Origin: Allium sativum
Taxonomy: Eukaryota > Streptophyta > Magnoliopsida > Asparagales > Amaryllidaceae
DNA: 64,000 bases
NCBI GenBank assembly: GCA_030737875.1
Contig: CM060912.1
Coordinates: 130,023,993-130,087,992, forward strand
Reading direction: 5' to 3'
Shown: piece after piece, positions 1 through 10,033 of the stretch
How the letters are laid out: each line of letters starts with the position of its first letter
How positions within the stretch are numbered: position 1 is the first letter of the stretch
The notes under the pieces: model-generated
Told to the model about the DNA's origin: nothing
The model's database searches: none
Seen by the model: the letters and a program-made list of their open reading frames with translations, nothing else
Translations under genes and position numbers: made by a program

Positions 1-32
1 GCATGCGGAAAGACTAAATCGAAGTTAAAATC

Positions 33-311
33 TTACCAGGCGAAGAGTTCTGGATACGTCTTCCTAATGCTCTTCTCTATCTCCCAAGTACAGTCATTCT
101 CATTCTCGCCCCATTGAAATTTGACTAATTTCACCGCTTTCCTTCGAAGTTGCTTCGTATCGTTGCCAACAATACGCATCGGTTTGCGGCTCCATACTGC
201 CTCAGATGCTATCTCAATATCGTCCAACTGATCCGGTGAAATAGTCATATCGGGTTCATGCACAAACTTCCTTAACTGCGAGACATGAAATACGTCATGA
301 ACTCCTGCCAT
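33..311 (-). pseudogene. Element 1 integrase tail with chromodomain-like end
   Basis: A 92-codon open stretch with the Gypsy signature HDVFHVSQLRKFVHEPD near its start, followed by a chromodomain-like end (LVKFQWGENENDCTWE, then IRKTYPELF). In chromoviruses this tail binds histone marks or chromatin and steers integration. It is the last coding piece of element 1 and is one frame off from the piece upstream (338-700), so a frameshift near 311-338 separates them. The stretch is homologous to 38901-39350 in element 8. Confidence 0.85.
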
Positions 312-337
312 CTTGTCTGGTAATCCAACCTTATATG

Positions 338-700
338 TTAAGCTTCAACTTGCTCAAGAACCGGGAATGGAACAACAAACCTTGGTGCTAGCTTACCTCT
401 CTTACCAAAACGAATCACACTCTTCAATGGAGTGATCTTGACGAATACCATGTCACCAACTGAGAATTTCAGTTCTTTTCGTCTTTTATCAGCATAATTC
501 TTCTGTCTATCTTGAGCGGTTTTCATTTGCTGTTGAATAACCTTGATCTTATCTGAAGTTTCTCTTATTATATCTGGTCCAAGCACAAACTTCTCACCGG
601 TTTCCAACCAACATGTCGGTGGGTAACACAGTCTTCCATATAAAGTTTCAATTGGAACCATACCAACTGGACTAATAACTATTGTTATATGCAAACCCAA
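338..700 (-). pseudogene. Element 1 integrase C-terminal region
   Basis: Holds the conserved Gypsy integrase C-terminal stretch: VLGPDIIRETSDKI, a basic helix with AQDRQKNYADKRRK, then FSVGDMVFVKITPLK and FGKRGKLAPRFVVPF. This is the DNA-binding end of integrase. The first codons correspond to the segment after the catalytic core (ALYGRPCRSP-like) and are degraded. A frameshift separates it from the core remnant at 721-1113. Confidence 0.85.
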
Positions 701-720
701 CCAAATGCAAAATGGTCATC

Positions 721-1113
721 CTATGACCCTCCAAAATCCAATATACAAGTCCTCAAAAGATCCTCTAATACACGATTCACTCAAATACCATCATAATCTG
801 ATCTAATCCTTGGTAAATTATCAATGAAATCCATTGAAACTTGTTCCCATTTCCATTCGGGAATTTCTAATGGTTGTAGCAACCCACTAGGCTTCTTTGG
901 CTCAGCTTTAACTAGCTGGCAATTCATGCACTTAGATATAAACTTCCCAACAACTCTTTTCATTCCTTCCCAGTAGTAGGTCGGGTTCATATCTCGATAC
1001 ATCTTGTTACCACTGCGATGTATAGTTAACTTTGAGTGATGACATTCTCTAAGCACTTCATCTCTCAATCTATTGACATTGGGTACAACTAGTCTTCCAT
1101 TCTTTCTAAGCAT
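721..1113 (-). pseudogene. Element 1 integrase zinc finger with deleted core
   Basis: Contains the HHCC zinc-binding domain (HHSKLTIHRSGNKMYRD, then CMNCQLVK) and the start of the catalytic core with the first aspartate region (SMDFIDNLPR). After DYDGI there is a stop codon (TGA at 781-783), and the same frame resumes in VNRVLEDLLRTCILDFGGS. Compared with element 8 this skips about 82 codons and removes the second catalytic Asp and the Glu of the D,D-35-E triad. The protein could not integrate DNA. Confidence 0.88.
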
Positions 1114-1385
1114 CCATCTCGATCAAGCCCATACTTGTTCATCTCCTCGTCGATACCCATCTCTAACTTGGAGATGATTTCCAATAAGTTGGGATCGTCC
1201 CTTTGACTAGAGCCGATCCGCTCAATCAAAGTGGGTCTGATCATCAAATTTGCTAACATTTCTGGATCCAATTCGCACTTTGGTCTGAAATCATACCCAG
1301 CGATGTACTCTAGTTGCTTCCATTCTAGAAACATAGCCCCTAGACTTGCATGTCTCCAACTCAATGCACCAATTACCGCACCCAA
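1089..1385 (-). pseudogene. Element 1 linker between RNase H and integrase
   Basis: A 98-codon frame whose second half (LANLMIRPTLIERI, SSQRDDPNLLEI) matches the linker found between RNase H and integrase in element 8 ([20 protein letters not shown]). The first half has no recognisable retroviral motif. It overlaps the zinc-finger piece in a different frame, so a frameshift lies near 1100. Confidence 0.6.
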
Positions 1386-1554
1386 TGAAAAATCGCCACA
1401 ACTATTTATCTCTCAAGCAAACCATCCTAGTTTGATTCAACATTCCCAAAGCACAATCCCCAAAGGCCTAAACCAATATCAGACAAGCACCCAAGGAACA
1501 TCTCCTCCAAATTCAGAAAATCTATGTGAGATGATACTAGCAAAACAACCAAAA
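1386..1554 (-). other. Filler replacing RNase H in element 1
   Basis: Between the end of RT and the integrase linker there should be about 130 codons of RNase H. Instead there are about 170 bases with no RNase H motif. A roughly 45-base part (about 1440-1485) resembles 49425-49475 inside solo LTR 7, an unrelated position. It may be DNA inserted or captured during repair of a deletion. Confidence 0.5.
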
Positions 1555-2225
1555 AAAGCTTGATTCTTCTTTGTCAACTGAGTCAACGGTGCTGCTATCT
1601 TTGAGAAATCTTGGATAAACTTACGATAATATCCAGCTAACCCCAAGAAACTTCGTACATCTGTTGCATTCTTGGGCATAGACCAATCTTGCACCGTAGC
1701 CACTTTCGCAGGATCCACGACGATACCATTCTCTGAAACAACATGGCCCAAGAACCTCACTTGCCTTCTCCAGAAGTGACACTTAGAAAACTTCGCTTTC
1801 AACTGGTGTTTTCCCAACACCTCCGTCACTATCCTCAAATGTTCTTTATGTTCTTCCTCCGTCCTCGAATAAACAAGTATATCATCCACGAATACAAGAA
1901 CAAACTTATTCAACTGATCTCTGAATACCCTATTAATAAGATCCACAAAATATGCTGGTGCATTGGTCAGCCCGAATGGCATGACCAACCACTCATAAAA
2001 TCCAGACGGCGTCCGAAATGTCGTTTTAGCTATACTCTCAGCTTCCACTCTAAGCTGATGAAAACCTATCACGAGATCCAACTGAGAGAATACTCTTGCG
2101 CCACTCAACCGATCAAACAAATCATCTATCCGCGGTAGAGGATACTTGTTCTTCCTCGTCAGCTTATTCAACTCGCAGTAGTCTACACACAACCGAAGGG
2201 AACCATACGCCTTGGTAGCAAACAC
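1555..2225 (-). pseudogene. Element 1 reverse transcriptase
   Basis: A well preserved Ty3/Gypsy RT palm. In order: [28 protein letters not shown], the GFHQL motif, [14 protein letters not shown], the catalytic FVDDILVYS (the YXDD-type box), [18 protein letters not shown] and [11 protein letters not shown]. It copies genomic RNA into DNA from the tRNA primer. The frame changes at about 2183-2225 against the upstream protease frame and breaks down after LTKKNQAFF where RNase H should start. Confidence 0.93.
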
Positions 2226-3130
2226 AACTTGTGCTCCCCATTCAGAACACTCCTTCTGATAAATCCCTTCTTCAAAAGATCGTCGATTTGCACCCCGAGC
2301 TCTCGCTGCTCCATTAGTGCCATACGATGAAGTGGCATCACTATAGGTCTGGCATCTTTTACTAAATCAATACGGAACGCAATCTCTCGGTGTGGTGTAA
2401 GCCCGGTCGCTTCCTCGAAGACGTCCGGATACTGGCCAACCATGGGCACATCTGACAACTCCTCATGCGGGATGTCGAGGGAATTTAGAAAACTAGCCAT
2501 CACCCCGTCACTAGGCAGGCTACCAAACACTACCCTCCGCCCATCATCCGCTCTAACTGTCACCAAAAAGCCCTCATTGTCTACCACCACCCCGTATCTT
2601 TGGAGCCAATCGACTCCCAAAATAATGCCAAACCCAGTAAAGCTCAAAACAAAGCAATCACAAACAAACATGCATCCATGACTCGATATGACCACATTAC
2701 GACAAATCATACTAAGGCTAGTCGAACCACCAATCGGGTTCGTCACTACTAAAGGTCTATTGGCTATCTCGGGCTCCAATTCCGACCTATCTACCAGGTC
2801 ACTAGATATAAAAGAACTGGAAGCTCCAGTATCAAACAAAACTCTAACAGGAACATTATAAGAAGAAAGCATACCTTGAATGACGACATTCTTTCCCTTC
2901 TCCGCCACAGTTGTGGCATTTGACGAAGAAGGAACAACACTGATTGCATATGCTTTTACGGTTTGCTTCTCTTTAGGGGGTTGCGGACACTTATCCTTGT
3001 GATGTCCCGCTTGGGTTGAGTTAAAGCACTTCCTATCCACTAGCTTGGCCCGACACTCCTTGGCATAGTGGCCCTTCTTACCATAGCTGAAGCACTCAAC
3101 ATCTTTCTTACTCTTTTTCTGGCCATCCAT
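2183..3130 (-). pseudogene. Element 1 gag zinc knuckle, protease and RT start
   Basis: Order of features: a CCHC knuckle at about residues 13-26 (CFSYGKKGHYAKEC), a second knuckle-like CFNSTQAGHHKDKC, then an aspartic protease with [12 protein letters not shown] at about residues 98-109 and a second protease motif FGIILGVDWL. The last part is the RT N-terminus ([18 protein letters not shown]). The protease would cut the polyprotein. The frame ends in a frameshift at the start of the RT palm. Confidence 0.92.
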
Positions 3131-3524
3131 ATTTTGGTTCTGCTTCCTCTTATTCTGAGAACCATTCTTGCCTCCACCGCTTGCTTGCGGTTTTGTCTAT
3201 CCTGTGGATGTAACCTCAGTCTTTAACCTAGGGTAAAGACTCTCTGACCTTAAAGCTTTCCCCACAATCAATTCAAATGTCTCATCGATGTGGTTAATAA
3301 GCCTTTCCCCCAAGTATCCATCCAAACCGGTTATAAACTTTTCGTTCTTCTTCCCGGCAATGTCGATAAGTGATAATCCATACTTTGACAAAGTTTCAAA
3401 CTATGCAATATACTCTGAAACTGCCCTTCCAATCTGCTTAAGCTCCAAAAACTTCCTGAACAATTTTGATCTATGAGCGTCTGAAATGAATTTTTCGCTG
3501 AAACGAGTCATAAACTGATTTCAA
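3131..3524 (-). pseudogene. Element 1 gag, second half
   Basis: Continues gag after the CACTA insertion. Motifs such as FISDAHRSKLFRKFLELKQ and VSEYIA, then FETLSKYGLSLI, are typical of plant Gypsy capsid. A TAG interrupts this run, and a TGA lies at the edge of the CACTA target site where a tryptophan is usual. When the transposon and one CAA copy are left out, the frame on the two sides is continuous, which shows this is one gene split by the insertion. Confidence 0.85.
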
Positions 3525-3536
3525 CACTACAACAAA
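3525..3536 (+). repeat. Left terminal inverted repeat of the CACTA element
   Basis: CACTACAACAAA, the perfect 12-base mirror of 6763-6774. Target duplication CAA lies just outside at 3522-3524. Confidence 0.95.
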
Positions 3537-3860
3537 AACAATATATTACAACTGCAATTTTACAACTGTGAAAAAATGATAGTTGTAATAAATGTCTATT
3601 ACAACATTTGTTCTACACCGGTTGCAAATATTGCCTGAAATTTAGGCGGCATTACTGAAAATTTGCCTCCAAATACTTCTCACGTGATATTTTTTCACTT
3701 CCCATGCAAGTCCCTTCCTATCCTCTTCTCCAAAATCAATCCCTCCCCCGTAAATCAAAATCCATCTCTTTCTTCCCTCAAATGAAATTCCCTCTCACCA
3801 AAGTATAACTGCTACTTCCGAAAAAGAACTCACATTGCTAGTGTCATCGACGAGTAGTTG

Positions 3861-4110
3861 CAGGCCCGGCCCTTTGGACAAGCAGTAGAAGCCACCGCTT
3901 AGGGCACCAAAAAGAGAGGGGCACCGTAATCGATGAATTAATATTAATAAAATGGTGACATGCAAATCTGTAAAATCAACAAAGGAGAAACCAAATCCCC
4001 CAATCGCGAAACCGATTCCAAGTGACGAGGATCCAAATTGCATTCTTCAAGCAGGAAAGGCTGAAAGGCAGACGCCAGGCGCAGGCTGAACGAAACTGCA
4101 AAGAATCTTA
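3861..4110 (+). mobile_element. Possible hAT transposon end inside the CACTA element
   Basis: Starts CAGGCCCGGCCCT, one base off the common plant hAT terminus CAGGGCCGGCCCT. The following bases (AAGCAGTAGAAG, CCGCTTAGGGCACC) also follow the pattern of such termini. I find no matching inverted end or 8-base target duplication, so this is at best a fragment carried in the CACTA interior. The right limit is arbitrary. Confidence 0.4.
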
Positions 4111-6762
4111 TTCATAGGTTAGTAATTCACTATTTGAATAATTTAATTTTATGCTAATTGTATGTATTTGTTTTTTACTGGAAATTTTGGCAGTTTTCTT
4201 AATTCGTTCATTTGGATTACGCATCCTAATTGTTAAATTATGCACAAAGAAGTATATCCTAATTATTAAATTATTGAATTAACTACTGAGCAATGAAGAG
4301 GAAATTGATTGTTGAAAAGTTTATGTTAATTATAATGAAGAATCCTCAGGATTTATCCTTCCTATGCATCGTGAGCTTGAAAGCCAAGGGCTTTGCAGAG
4401 GAATATTTGATTGAGTTCAAGTACGGATACTTCATTCCTAGATTCTTTTTTCCCCTTTTTTGTTACTTATCAGCAGTTTGTATAACTATACATTTCTGTA
4501 GATATTAAACCTATTGTTTTTTTCTAATGAAACATTGATGTTTGTTTTTATGCTCTTCCTGTAGATGAAGTTTGGAGTTGGATTTATACATACACTCAGT
4601 ATATATACAATTATGGATAATGTTTTAAAATTTTCTGGGTTATCAAACTTTGTGCCTTCCGCATATAGTTTGGGCTGATTTGTGCCTTGTGCTTGTGTTT
4701 ACACACAACTTCTTAATGAATGAATTCACAATCACACCTACATTTGCTGACTTGGTCGGATGAACGGATACCATTGATACTTATCTATTTTTCTCATCTT
4801 GCAGGTTAATGTGTTATCTGCTGTGTTGAAGTGTAGTTTGAATCCACCATACAAGTGACATTGCTCCTTACTTTTCTATAAGTAATGGCGTTCTCTCCAT
4901 TTCACATTCATTTTTTTTCTTCTATCAATAGATAGTTTGTTATATATTTCTTCTTTCATAGTTGCATTTCACTTAGTAATCCAGTTTTGATTCTAATACA
5001 TAAAACATTGTAAACTCATCAATATCGATGATTTAGACCTTAACATAGATTATAATTTTGGGGAATGAGTTAGTTGGACTTCCATTTAGGTTAGCGGTCC
5101 GGTATAGCAATTTTTAAAAGATTAATTGTTACCAACACATAGCATTTCAGTGACTTATGACATGATATTGAGTACTACAGCTAATTGATGAGAGTCGTTC
5201 CTTTTCAAATTGCAGATTTTGTAGCTTTTCAATTCCTCAGACTGTCTGTTTTGCAACAAAATATATATGCATTGTTCCTGCTGCAACATTAGTAAGCACA
5301 TGGATTGGTTGGGGAAGACTTGGCTATGTTCTCACAATATGAGGGGAAGAGTTGGACCAATGCAGTCTGAAAGTAGCAGAATAGAGGTAATTTCAACCCT
5401 ATCAGATCGAGCAACAAACTTATTTAATATTTACGCAACAATGTTGATAAACCCACCCTTAAATAGAACGTTAACATCTCCTCCTTCTAACCCCATCTGA
5501 GCGAAGAGAGATCGAACTTTTCCTAATTGAACGATTTGGATGAGCGCCATATCACCTGTCCACACTATCACTATTATCAATGCAAAGAGCCTTCCCTTTT
5601 CCCTTCTAAACTTATATTCAATGTTTATCAAGCGGCCCAAGATCCGACATTTTTATCATATACATATATGTATTTTTATTTGTACAATGATGAACATAAG
5701 TTAAATAATTTATTCTTGTATACAAAATTTCAAAGGCATTAGAATTAAAAAATCTATAGAACCAATAAAGCAATGAGATACTGAAGCTGCCAATACCAGC
5801 ATCTAGAAATGCCATAAAAGAGATACAGAAGCAATACGTTGACTCCAAAATACAAAACATAGCACAACAAACAAATGAGCAGTGCCACTAGAAAATGAAC
5901 AACGCTGCTTACATTGAGAGCAATCACCATGGATGTATGCTATAAAGAAAAATCTAGGATGTACAGAAGACGAGCTGGGAAAAATCCCTTAGATCTGGAC
6001 CAAAAAATACATTTAAACCTCACTTGTATGCTATACTTAGTATATTGAAAATAGTATGCACTCAAAACAAGTATATAATAAAGGGTGAAGGACTGATTTA
6101 GGGTTTATTTTTTGATTGATTTAGATTTGGTTTGCTTTTTTAGGCCTTGAGCGAGCTTTATGATGAGTTCCTTGATAATCTGCCTGCATATAGCCAAGCT
6201 TCTCAGTTGTTCGTCAATGCTACTACAGATGAGAGTAACCTCTCTAGAAAATTCTCATATTGTTGTTGTTCAAGTTCGGTTAGAATCATCTTCGATTGAT
6301 GCCATTAATCTTGAGTACCCTGTTGAAGTCTGTATGTATTGTGTTTTGTAAGCGTACTATGTAAAAAAATGATGAAAGTTAATAAATTATTCTGGTTCAT
6401 GTTTTAAGTTTGTTTGATATCTTAAATTTTGTAGATAATATGTTCTGGAATGTATTCTTTTATCAGTAATATGTATATAATTTGTGAATATATTACAATT
6501 GTAAAATAATAGTTATAATAAAATATACCACAACAGTTATAAAAAGTTGTAAAAATTAAAACAACAATGGTGCATAACATTGTAATAAAGCTTATTACAA
6601 CGGTGGAAAACGGTTGTAAAATATACATTTCACAACGGTGTCGCAACGGTGCAAAAAAGTTGTAAAAGATTTTAGTCTATTACAACTTCTTAATAGACGA
6701 CGGTGGCTCCATCGTTGTAAAAAGTCTTTTACAACTGTTTTCCACCGTTCTAATATGGTCAA

Positions 6763-6774
6763 TTTGTTGTAGTG
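6763..6774 (-). repeat. Right terminal inverted repeat of the CACTA element
   Basis: TTTGTTGTAGTG, inverse of 3525-3536, followed by target duplication CAA at 6775-6777. Confidence 0.95.
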
Positions 6775-7169
6775 CAAGTAACTTGATTCCCTGGAGTAGC
6801 TGCCTTAATAGTGTTCCACCAATTCATAGCTCGTCCTTGCAGTTGACGGGACGCTAGCATTCTCTTCGTCGCGTCCTCGATACCCAAGTCTTCGAAGATA
6901 CGCTCGCAGCTATCCAGCCAATCCTGAATATCCGTAGCTGACTCCGTTCCGTGGAACGACTTCCCACCAAGACTAGTATAATCCTTGTTAATCTTGGCGA
7001 AATCGGCCCTGGGCGCCTGCACCGCTGCACCACCACCGTTAGCAACAATAGGAGCTGCTCTCTGATCATCCCTAAGCATCTCTCTTATGAGGTTAGTAAA
7101 CATCGTCCTCATCTTAGCAGCATTCCCATTATTGGCTCCTCTACCAGTACCCCTCGTATATCGGCTCAC
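6775..7169 (-). pseudogene. Element 1 gag, N-terminal half
   Basis: Starts at the ATG at 7167-7169 (MSRYTRGTGRGANNGN) and runs for about 130 codons to the CACTA insertion. The capsid motifs KSFHGTESATDIQDWLDSCERIF and AMNWWNTIK are the standard start of plant Ty3/Gypsy retrotransposon gag. Gag forms the virus-like particle. The remainder continues at 3524. The start lies about 190 bases inside the primer-binding site, as expected for this family. Confidence 0.9.
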
Positions 7170-7359
7170 CGTTTAGTCTGTAAAGAGAAAACGATTAAGC
7201 ATCTTTATAGTGGTGCTAGTGCAGTGCGACTTCATCCTTAGATATACTAGTAGTATATACATATAGCTTTCGAAAACAAAAATAATTACAAATACGCACT
7301 CTCATATACGTATACTATCTCTCCCTGATGACTTCCCTAAGTTAACTACGCAACCTAGA

Positions 7360-7371
7360 GCTCTGATACCA
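7360..7371 (-). promoter_or_regulatory. Primer-binding site of element 1 (tRNA-Met initiator type)
   Basis: On the minus strand TGGTATCAGAGC, the usual plant site complementary to the 3' end of initiator tRNA-Met. It lies two bases inside the LTR end at 7374, so it fixes both the orientation and the LTR boundary. Confidence 0.92.
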
Positions 7372-7373
7372 AG

Positions 7374-10033
7374 TGTGACGGCCCGCTCTGCACTAGCCGA
7401 CATTTCCTCCGAAAGTGCGTTGTACACATGTCCAACTAGCACATAATGGTCGTCAGAAGAAAAGAAGATAAAGAACTTGCACAGAACCTATAGAATGTCT
7501 CACATCGTATGGAATAAAATTTAATAGTAATATTACTTTGACATAAAACATGCGAGACAGTGCATAAGCTGAAAACTAAATCAACATAGCAGCGGAAATC
7601 TAAATACAGCTTATGATCCAACATCATTATTACAACTTTGAAACTGTCTCTAAAGAAAAAGAAAGCTAAAGTAGAAGATGCACTACTAATGCCCAAGCAG
7701 TGATCTTTAACATCACAGGGAGAATATCTATATATATCATACGTGGAAGCCTCCTGCTCGTCCCCGGATCAACTACTCATGCATACCACCTAACCTGTCT
7801 CTAGTCAGCTCGTGTGAGCACCCAGAGTAATAAGAAGAGACATAAAACTCTGGGTCAGACAAAAAGTCTGGTATGAGTGATAAGCAGCTAAATAGAACAA
7901 TAACAGGTATACTAAACCATACCTGAACCTGGACCTGCAACCAAAGAGTTAGCATTACATACCGTACAATACTCTAAGGTGCCACTAAACATGGTCTAAA
8001 GATAATGGGGGAGGGGGTGTGCATGTCATAGTGATAACAACAAATCAATCATAGCAACCATCCTCACATCTCTCACTCAGTGCATAAAGCATATGATATC
8101 CATTTCCCTGGTCACCAAATCTTTGGGGTCATGACGGCAACTCCGTACAACTATTGCTACGACCCACTTTGCTCTTTTGGGGCTATGATGGCTACTCCGT
8201 ACAAGTATTACACTGTCCCTACTGCACTGGTCCATAGTCAATAACCCAAATGGCTAACCAGCCTAGCTCTGGTTCGTCTACATGCCCCCCTTTTCTTCAG
8301 CGGTGAACCAAAGTTATGGATATCGATAACCCCTTTGCACACGTCCCGCAGCAAAGCCCAACTCATGAAGTGAACTCATTGGTTCCCAACTGGATCCTGA
8401 GCTCTAACTTCCCATTTGGACTACCTTTGCATCTCGGGTTATTTGTCTTCTTCCCCGGATCGGTTCGACTTCTTCTTCCCTCGGTTCGGTTCGGGTGCAA
8501 TTCACCACGGTCCGGCTCGTGGTCATCTTCAAGTTCATGGTGCGTCACTGGTTCGGTTCGGAATGCTTCACCACCTCGGATCTTGGTTCAGCCTCCATCG
8601 GTTCGGTTCGGTGGCCAAGCTCCATCGGTTCGGTTCGGTGGCCAAGCTCCATCGGTTCGGTTCGGTGCCAAAACTCCATCAGTTTGGTTCGGTGCCCAAG
8701 CTCCATTGGTTCGGTTGCTTCATTCGTAATAATCTGGTCCAATCCCACTCTACTACCTCTGGTCCGATCCTCTGTTCCAATTCAGTTCGTGTGGCCTTAC
8801 TTCCTCCTATGCCAAGCTCCGGTCCGGTCCGAGCTCCCGTCCGATCCGATCAGTTTCGGTCACAGCCTGCACTTTTCCTACAACTTCCAGCGACTATTTA
8901 TACGCCACTCAACGACATTTTCGACCATTCTAACTATTTTAAACAATCAAAATTCATACCATACAGTCACAACAACATGTATAAACACCCACAAACAGCA
9001 AAACAACAATATGATATGTAAAAACGGCTCAAACATAACCAAAAACCAATATTTTCCCCTTAAGCATGTTTAAGAACAACTAACTATAGAATTAGTAGAA
9101 CTTAACCAAATTAGCCAAATTTTCTAACAGTGGTCGAAAACAATATTTCAGAATTTGTGAATAAGTTTCCAGATTTTTATGATGCATAATTTCGCTAATT
9201 GTCCCTAATCACCCCTTAATCCCTCAAATTTCGGGATTAGCAAAATTAGTCCAAATTAACCCAAATTCATATCAGAGGCATAAAATAATATTCTGGTATT
9301 TTACAAAATTTTCTAGATTTTTCTGAGTTATAATTTCGCTAATCTTCGCTAATTACCCTAGTTAACTATAATTAGTGAAAAATAATGCAAATCACTCACC
9401 TTTGCCACAAATAAAACTTAGATCTGAAATTAATCTCTATTTGGCACGAATACGGATCTCTAACAGCAGCTCTAACCTTGCTTTGGTGTTATTTCTCCTT
9501 AATTTGATGTAGTTTAAGCTAAAGCTTGATTAAGAAGTGATTAGAGGTGTTTTTAGATGTTGGAGGCCATTGTTAGGTTGAAGAAAGGTTTGTGGCAGCT
9601 GGAAAATGAGTGAAAAACCAAAATCCTAACCATTGCAGCCCTTACATACCTCTAATCCCGAAATCCCCTATTGGGCCTAGCTGCTAATCACCCGGTTAAG
9701 CCCAATTAATTGTTTTTAACCCTCTAAACCTTAATTCAGCCATATCTCCCAAACGATAAGTCTGTTTGGCTATTATGACCACTCTATGGAAAGGCAAAAC
9801 AATCAAACGAATCTAATGGAAGTGGTTTCAGGTCAAAATTCCTTTCCAGTGAAAAGTTATGGCCAAAATAGTATCAGCTAGGGGCAAAACGGTCATTTAA
9901 AAATCGACAAAAATCATGAACATGGGAAATGACCCCACTAGTCGTTTCCCAAAAGTACACAACCATACAACTTACCAAGAAAAAGAAATAAATATTATAC
10001 GATCTTCCGATGCGTAGAATGCGGGTCGTTACA
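7374..10033 (-). repeat. Element 1 5' LTR
   Basis: Runs TGTGACGGCCCGC to GCGGGTCGTTACA, an imperfect terminal inverted repeat with TG/CA ends. At 2660 bases it is about half the length of the other LTRs here. The inner edge is set by the primer site, and the outer edge by the return to LTR 3 sequence at 10034. Open frames at 8316-9073 arise from a 27-base tandem repeat and are not genes. The 3' LTR is outside the window, so age and target duplication cannot be measured. Confidence 0.88.
8598..8732 (+). repeat. 27-base tandem repeat in the element 1 LTR
   Basis: About four and a half copies of a 27-base unit that starts TCGGTTCGGTTCGGT and ends CCAAGCTCCA, with later copies diverged. Because 27 is a multiple of three, several frames on both strands stay open through it (RFGSVAKLH-type repeats), which explains the overlapping open frames around it. 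Flanking DNA from 8440 is also rich in GGTTCGG words. Confidence 0.9.

Larger units (their letters stand above)
3525..6774. mobile_element. Element 2: non-autonomous CACTA DNA transposon
   Basis: Begins CACTACAACAAA and ends with its exact inverse, TTTGTTGTAGTG. It is flanked by the 3-base target duplication CAA (3522-3524 and 6775-6777), the hallmark of CACTA/EnSpm elements. Both ends are rich in short subterminal repeats of TTACAAC and GTTGTAA (about 3545-3610 and 6480-6740), the usual transposase-binding array. At 3250 bases it has no recognisable transposase. The AT-rich interior (about 4110-6470) holds only short open stretches, a possible hAT end at 3861, and gene-like pieces near 5200-5500 and 6140-6350 that I cannot identify. 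Confidence 0.95.
1..10033 (-). mobile_element. Element 1: Ty3/Gypsy retrotransposon, 3' end outside window
   Basis: Minus-strand LTR retrotransposon read from right to left: 5' LTR (7374-10033), primer-binding site, gag, protease, reverse transcriptase, integrase, and a chromodomain-like tail ending near 33. The polypurine tract and 3' LTR lie left of the window. Gag is split by a CACTA transposon (3525-6774). The reading frame is broken by several stops and frameshifts, RNase H is missing and the integrase core is gutted, so it cannot move by itself. Gene order and the chromodomain-like tail place it with Ty3/Gypsy chromoviruses. It is inserted in LTR 3, which resumes at 10034. Confidence 0.93.

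Noticed and set aside
8316..9073. Several long overlapping open frames on both strands
   Set aside because: They are produced by a 27-base GGTTCGG tandem repeat inside an LTR. All frames stay open because 27 is a multiple of three.
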